Assembly: GCA_035606665.1 (NCBI GenBank)
Contig: DATNEY010000009.1
Location: forward strand, 186,001-250,000
Direction of reading: 5' to 3'
DNA from: DASUGC01 sp035606665
Lineage (GTDB): Bacteria; Acidobacteriota; Vicinamibacteria; Vicinamibacterales; SCN-69-37
Length of the DNA: 64,000 bases
The notes beneath the pieces were generated by a model. That model saw only the letters and a list, made by a program, of their open reading frames with translations, was not told the DNA's origin and did not search any database. Made by a program: the position numbers and the translations under genes. This document shows, in pieces, positions 61,174 to 64,000 of this stretch (within the stretch, counting starts at the first letter, position 1; each line of letters starts with the position of its first letter).

Positions 61174-61527
61174 ATGAAAACAGTCGTTGTTTTGGCCGCC
61201 GCAGCATTTGCGCTTTCTGCCGGCGCGGCGAATCTGAATGCGCAGGACGCCGCGAAAGTGGCGGCGGGCAAGAAGGTTTACGAGACGCAGAAATGCGCGA
61301 CCTGTCACGCGATCGGCGGCACGGGTGGCAAACTCGCGTCCGCGCTCGACGGGGTCGGCAAGAAACTGACCGAGGCCGACATCAAGAAGTGGCTGACAAA
61401 CCCGGCTGAGATGGAAACGAAGCTCAAGGCCAAGCCGAAGATGCCGATGTCGACGTGGCTGAAAACCCACAAGCAGACCGACGCCGACGTAGAGGCGCTC
61501 GTGGCGTACATGCTCAGCCTGAAGTAG
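61174..61527 (+). CDS. class I c-type monohaem cytochrome
   Basis: 117 residues. Signal peptide, one haem site CATCH near residue 46, distal ligand probably Met in KPKMPMSTW near residue 90. GAGGAG precedes the ATG. A soluble periplasmic carrier, likely linking the inner-membrane NapC-like cytochrome and the MtrA-like protein. Confidence 0.9.
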   Translation: MKTVVVLAAAAFALSAGAANLNAQDAAKVAAGKKVYETQKCATCHAIGGTGGKLASALDGVGKKLTEADIKKWLTNPAEMETKLKAKPKMPMSTWLKTHKQTDADVEALVAYMLSLK

Positions 61528-61534
61528 TAGACGC

Positions 61535-62848
61535 TTGTCCGACGCCAGGCTCTCGCGCAATCCGCTCTCAATCATCGGCGCTGCGGTCACGACCGTCAGC
61601 GCCGTTGGTTTTGTCGTGTACGTCATCCTCGACGCCTTCGGCGTCTTTGCCGGTGCGTACACCGCGCTGATCGGTTATCTCGCGCTGCCGGCCCTCGTCG
61701 TCTTTGGCCTCCTGCTCATTCCGCTGGGCATCTGGCGGGAAGGCCGCCGGCGCAAGCGCGGCGTGGCAGCCTGGCCATGGCCGGTCATCGATGCCGGCCG
61801 TTCGAGGACGCGGTGGATCATCGTCACCATCGCGCTGCTGACGGTTGTCAATATCGGTATCGTGGCGCTGGCGAGTGTTGGCGCGGTGCACTACACCGAG
61901 TCGAACGAGTTCTGCGGACAGGTGTGTCATACGCCGATGGCGCCTCAATTCACGGCGCACGCCGTCTCGCCTCATGCGAAGGTGGACTGCGTTCAGTGCC
62001 ACGTGAGCCCCGGCGCCGTGGGCTTTGCCACGGCGAAGTGGAACGGCACGCGCCAGCTCTATCTGCTGGCTTCGGGAAAGTACGCGCGTCCGATTCCTGA
62101 GCCGCTCGGCCGGATTCCCGCGGCCCTGAACACCTGCGCGGAGTGTCACCAGCCCGGAAGGCCGGGCAAGGACATCACGCGCACGATCGCTTCGTACGCG
62201 GACGACGAGGCGAACACCGAGAGTGTCACCACGCTCACGATGAAGATGGCCGCGAACCATTGGCACGCGCAGGCTGACGTCGTGGTGGAATACGCGGCTT
62301 CGGATGACGCACGCGAGACGATTCCTTACATCCGTGCGACGCGCGCGGGCGGCGCGGCCGTCGACTACTTCGCTGACGGTGTCACCACGCGACCGGCCGG
62401 CCAGCTCGTGCGCATGGACTGCATCGATTGTCACAACCGTCCGGCTCACACGTTCTCGCCGGCCGCGGATCGATCAGTCGACCTGGCGATTGCCGCCGGG
62501 GAAGTCAACCGCCAACTGCCGTTCGTTCGTCGCGAGATGGTCGCCGCGCTGAAGGTGGCCTATCCGAGCCATGCCGCATCGGACGCGGGAATCGGAGACC
62601 ATCTGACGGCGTTCTACAAGTCCGCCCCGGCCTCGCAGTCGCAGGACGTGCAGCGCGCAATCGAGACCGCGCGAAAGCTATACCGCCAGAACGTTTTCCC
62701 CGACATGAATGTGACCTGGGGCACGTATCTCAGCAAGCTCGGTCACACCGATAGTCCCGGCTGCTTCAGATGTCACGACGATGGCCACAAAGCTCGGGAT
62801 GGCAAGGCGATCCGGCAGGACTGCGAGCTCTGTCACACGATCAAGTAG
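61535..62848 (+). CDS. NapC/NirT-like multihaem cytochrome with inner-membrane anchor
   Basis: 437 residues, TTG start 7 bp after the monohaem gene. Three hydrophobic helices (about 8-30, 40-62, 90-112) precede six haem sites: CGQVCH (a Cx3CH motif), CVQCH, CAECH, CIDCH, CFRCH and CELCH. The segment NEFCGQVCHTPM followed by HAKVDCVQCHVSPGAVGF is typical of NapC/NirT-family quinol dehydrogenases. It would take electrons from the quinone pool, playing the role CymA plays for MtrAB. Confidence 0.87.
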   Translation: MSDARLSRNPLSIIGAAVTTVSAVGFVVYVILDAFGVFAGAYTALIGYLALPALVVFGLLLIPLGIWREGRRRKRGVAAWPWPVIDAGRSRTRWIIVTIALLTVVNIGIVALASVGAVHYTESNEFCGQVCHTPMAPQFTAHAVSPHAKVDCVQCHVSPGAVGFATAKWNGTRQLYLLASGKYARPIPEPLGRIPAALNTCAECHQPGRPGKDITRTIASYADDEANTESVTTLTMKMAANHWHAQADVVVEYAASDDARETIPYIRATRAGGAAVDYFADGVTTRPAGQLVRMDCIDCHNRPAHTFSPAADRSVDLAIAAGEVNRQLPFVRREMVAALKVAYPSHAASDAGIGDHLTAFYKSAPASQSQDVQRAIETARKLYRQNVFPDMNVTWGTYLSKLGHTDSPGCFRCHDDGHKARDGKAIRQDCELCHTIK

Positions 62849-62910
62849 GGTTCGGCAAGTAGGTCCCAGGGACCATCCGGCGGGCCTCAATTGATAGTCT
62901 TGGCGGGCGC

Positions 62911-64000
62911 GTGGCCACGCTTCTCCTTCAAATCGTCCTGATCATCGTCGCGGCGCGCGTGTTCGGCGCGCTGGCGAAGAGGCTCGGACAGCCGTCGGTG
63001 ATCGGCGAAATGGCGGCCGGCATCGCACTCGGGCCGTCCCTGCTGGGTGCCGTGGCGCCGGGAGCGTACCTGCGGCTGTTTCCCGCGAATTCCTTCGCCT
63101 TCCTGAACGTCCTCAGCCAGATCGGCGTCATCATCTTCCTCTTCAGCGTCGGCCTCGACTTTTCCTGGAGTCATCTGCGGCATCGGGCGCGGACGGCCAT
63201 CGTCGTGAGCAACGTCAGTGTCATCGTGCCGTTTCTGCTCGGCGTGCTGGTGGCGTGGCCGCTGTACGACACCAGCGTGAAGGCCGGCGTTCCGTTCCGC
63301 GCCTTCGCGCTGTTCATGGGCATCGCAATGAGCATCACGGCGTTTCCCGTGCTGGCTCGAATCCTGTCGGAACGCAGGATGCTCTCGACGCCCATCGGCT
63401 CGCTTGCGCTCACCTGCGCGGCGGTGGATGACGTCACGGCCTGGACGCTCCTCGCGTTCGTCGTGGCGGTCGTGACGTCCGGCGGATCTCTCGGAGCGGT
63501 GGCAGTCACCCTGGGCCTCACGGCCGTCTTCGTACTCACGATGGTGGTGGTCGTCCGGCCGATCCTGCGGCCGTGGCTGCATGGCCGGACGGGCGAGGAT
63601 CTGTTTTCAAATGAACGAGTTGCGATTGCGATGGCGCTGCTGTTCGCGTCGGCGCTCGCGACCGAGACCATTGGTGTCCATGCGTTGTTCGGTTCTTTCG
63701 TCGCCGGTGCCGCGCTGCCGGCCTCCGATGAATTCCGCGAAGGACTGCGAGTGCGGCTCGAGAGCTTCACGTCGATCCTGTTGCTGCCGCTCTTCTTCGC
63801 CTACACAGGGCTGCGAACGCAGATTGGTCTCATCGACGACTGGTCGTCGGTGGCGCTGTGCGTGGCCATCATCGCGCTTGCGACCGCGGGCAAGCTGGGT
63901 GCGAGCGCGCTTGCCGGGCGAGCGATGGGCCTTGACTGGAACTCGTCCTTCATCCTCGGCGCGCTCATGAATACGCGCGGGCTGATGGAGCTGATCGCCC
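62911..64000 (+). CDS. Kef-type cation/proton antiporter (CPA2), 3' end outside window
   Basis: 363 residues visible from GTG 62911, frame open to the window end. Ten or so hydrophobic helices with family signatures LGQPSVIGEMAAGIALGPSLLG, IGVIIFLFSVGLDF, FMGIAMSITAFPVLARIL and AAVDDVTAWTLLAF (DD-type ion-binding region). Transports K+ or Na+ against H+. Follows the cytochrome operon by 62 bp; no obvious ribosome site. The C-terminal part and any regulatory domain are not visible. Confidence 0.88.
   Translation, partial: MATLLLQIVLIIVAARVFGALAKRLGQPSVIGEMAAGIALGPSLLGAVAPGAYLRLFPANSFAFLNVLSQIGVIIFLFSVGLDFSWSHLRHRARTAIVVSNVSVIVPFLLGVLVAWPLYDTSVKAGVPFRAFALFMGIAMSITAFPVLARILSERRMLSTPIGSLALTCAAVDDVTAWTLLAFVVAVVTSGGSLGAVAVTLGLTAVFVLTMVVVVRPILRPWLHGRTGEDLFSNERVAIAMALLFASALATETIGVHALFGSFVAGAALPASDEFREGLRVRLESFTSILLLPLFFAYTGLRTQIGLIDDWSSVALCVAIIALATAGKLGASALAGRAMGLDWNSSFILGALMNTRGLMELIA

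Noticed and set aside
1..64000. CRISPR arrays, rRNA genes, replication origin
   Set aside because: I saw no regularly spaced repeats, no rRNA sequence and no DnaA-box cluster.

Overview
This is a GC-rich bacterial chromosome segment. It most resembles an acidobacterium, probably of the Vicinamibacteria type. Evidence for this is an 'orphan' FtsX/MacB-like permease paired with a PadR regulator, a TIGR03067-type protein, several multihaem cytochromes, and DUF4010, DUF4342 and BON stress genes. The taxon is inferred from gene content only; no rRNA is present.

Layout. (1) 1-7.2 kb is accessory DNA. It holds the end of an SDR gene, a crotonase-like gene, a methyltransferase-like gene and a TIR-like/Mrr-nuclease fusion, and then tRNA-Ser(GCT). 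A tyrosine integrase and a membrane lipase lie between repeated copies of the tRNA 3' end, apparently two elements inserted in tandem plus a third relic. (2) 7.2-13.6 kb is ordinary: a VanZ-like protein, an alpha/beta hydrolase, a TIGR03067 protein, and the orphan permease with PadR. (3) 13.7-53.7 kb is an anaerobic-metabolism and stress block. It holds a cysteine-synthase homologue, a HemG-like flavodoxin, a nitrate-reductase-like operon (NarK fused to a NarI-like anchor, Mo-enzyme, FeS protein, Rieske protein), pyruvate:ferredoxin oxidoreductase and ADP-forming acetate-CoA ligase. It also holds two UspA proteins, Hsp20, CBS and BON proteins, DUF4342, VIT, and a giant cyclic beta-1,2-glucan synthase. 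At its centre is a three-gene regulator: a sensor kinase with a FixL-type haem PAS, a lone receiver, and an NtrC-family sigma-54 activator. (4) 53.9-62.8 kb is an extracytoplasmic electron-transfer block. It holds ApbE-DUF2271, a PepSY membrane protein, an EF-hand protein, an MtrA-like decahaem cytochrome, an MtrB-like porin, a monohaem cytochrome and a NapC-like multihaem cytochrome. The window closes inside a Kef-type antiporter gene.

Main discovery. Eleven promoter regions in block 3 carry a -24/-12 (sigma-54) promoter-like site plus a 14-bp dyad, GCGRR-N4-YYCGC. The dyad centre lies 71.5-74.5, 82.5-83.5, 94.5 or 103.5-104.5 bp upstream of the -12 C, that is, in steps of about one helical turn. 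Four dyads match fully and five have one mismatch; two of the dyads sit between divergent promoters. The simplest reading is one oxygen-responsive sigma-54 regulon run by the FixL-like/NtrC-like system encoded within it. Its gene content (Usp, Hsp20, CBS, nitrate transport and reduction, fermentation) recalls the DosR dormancy regulon, but the regulators are different. All sites were found by eye and need a genome-wide scan.
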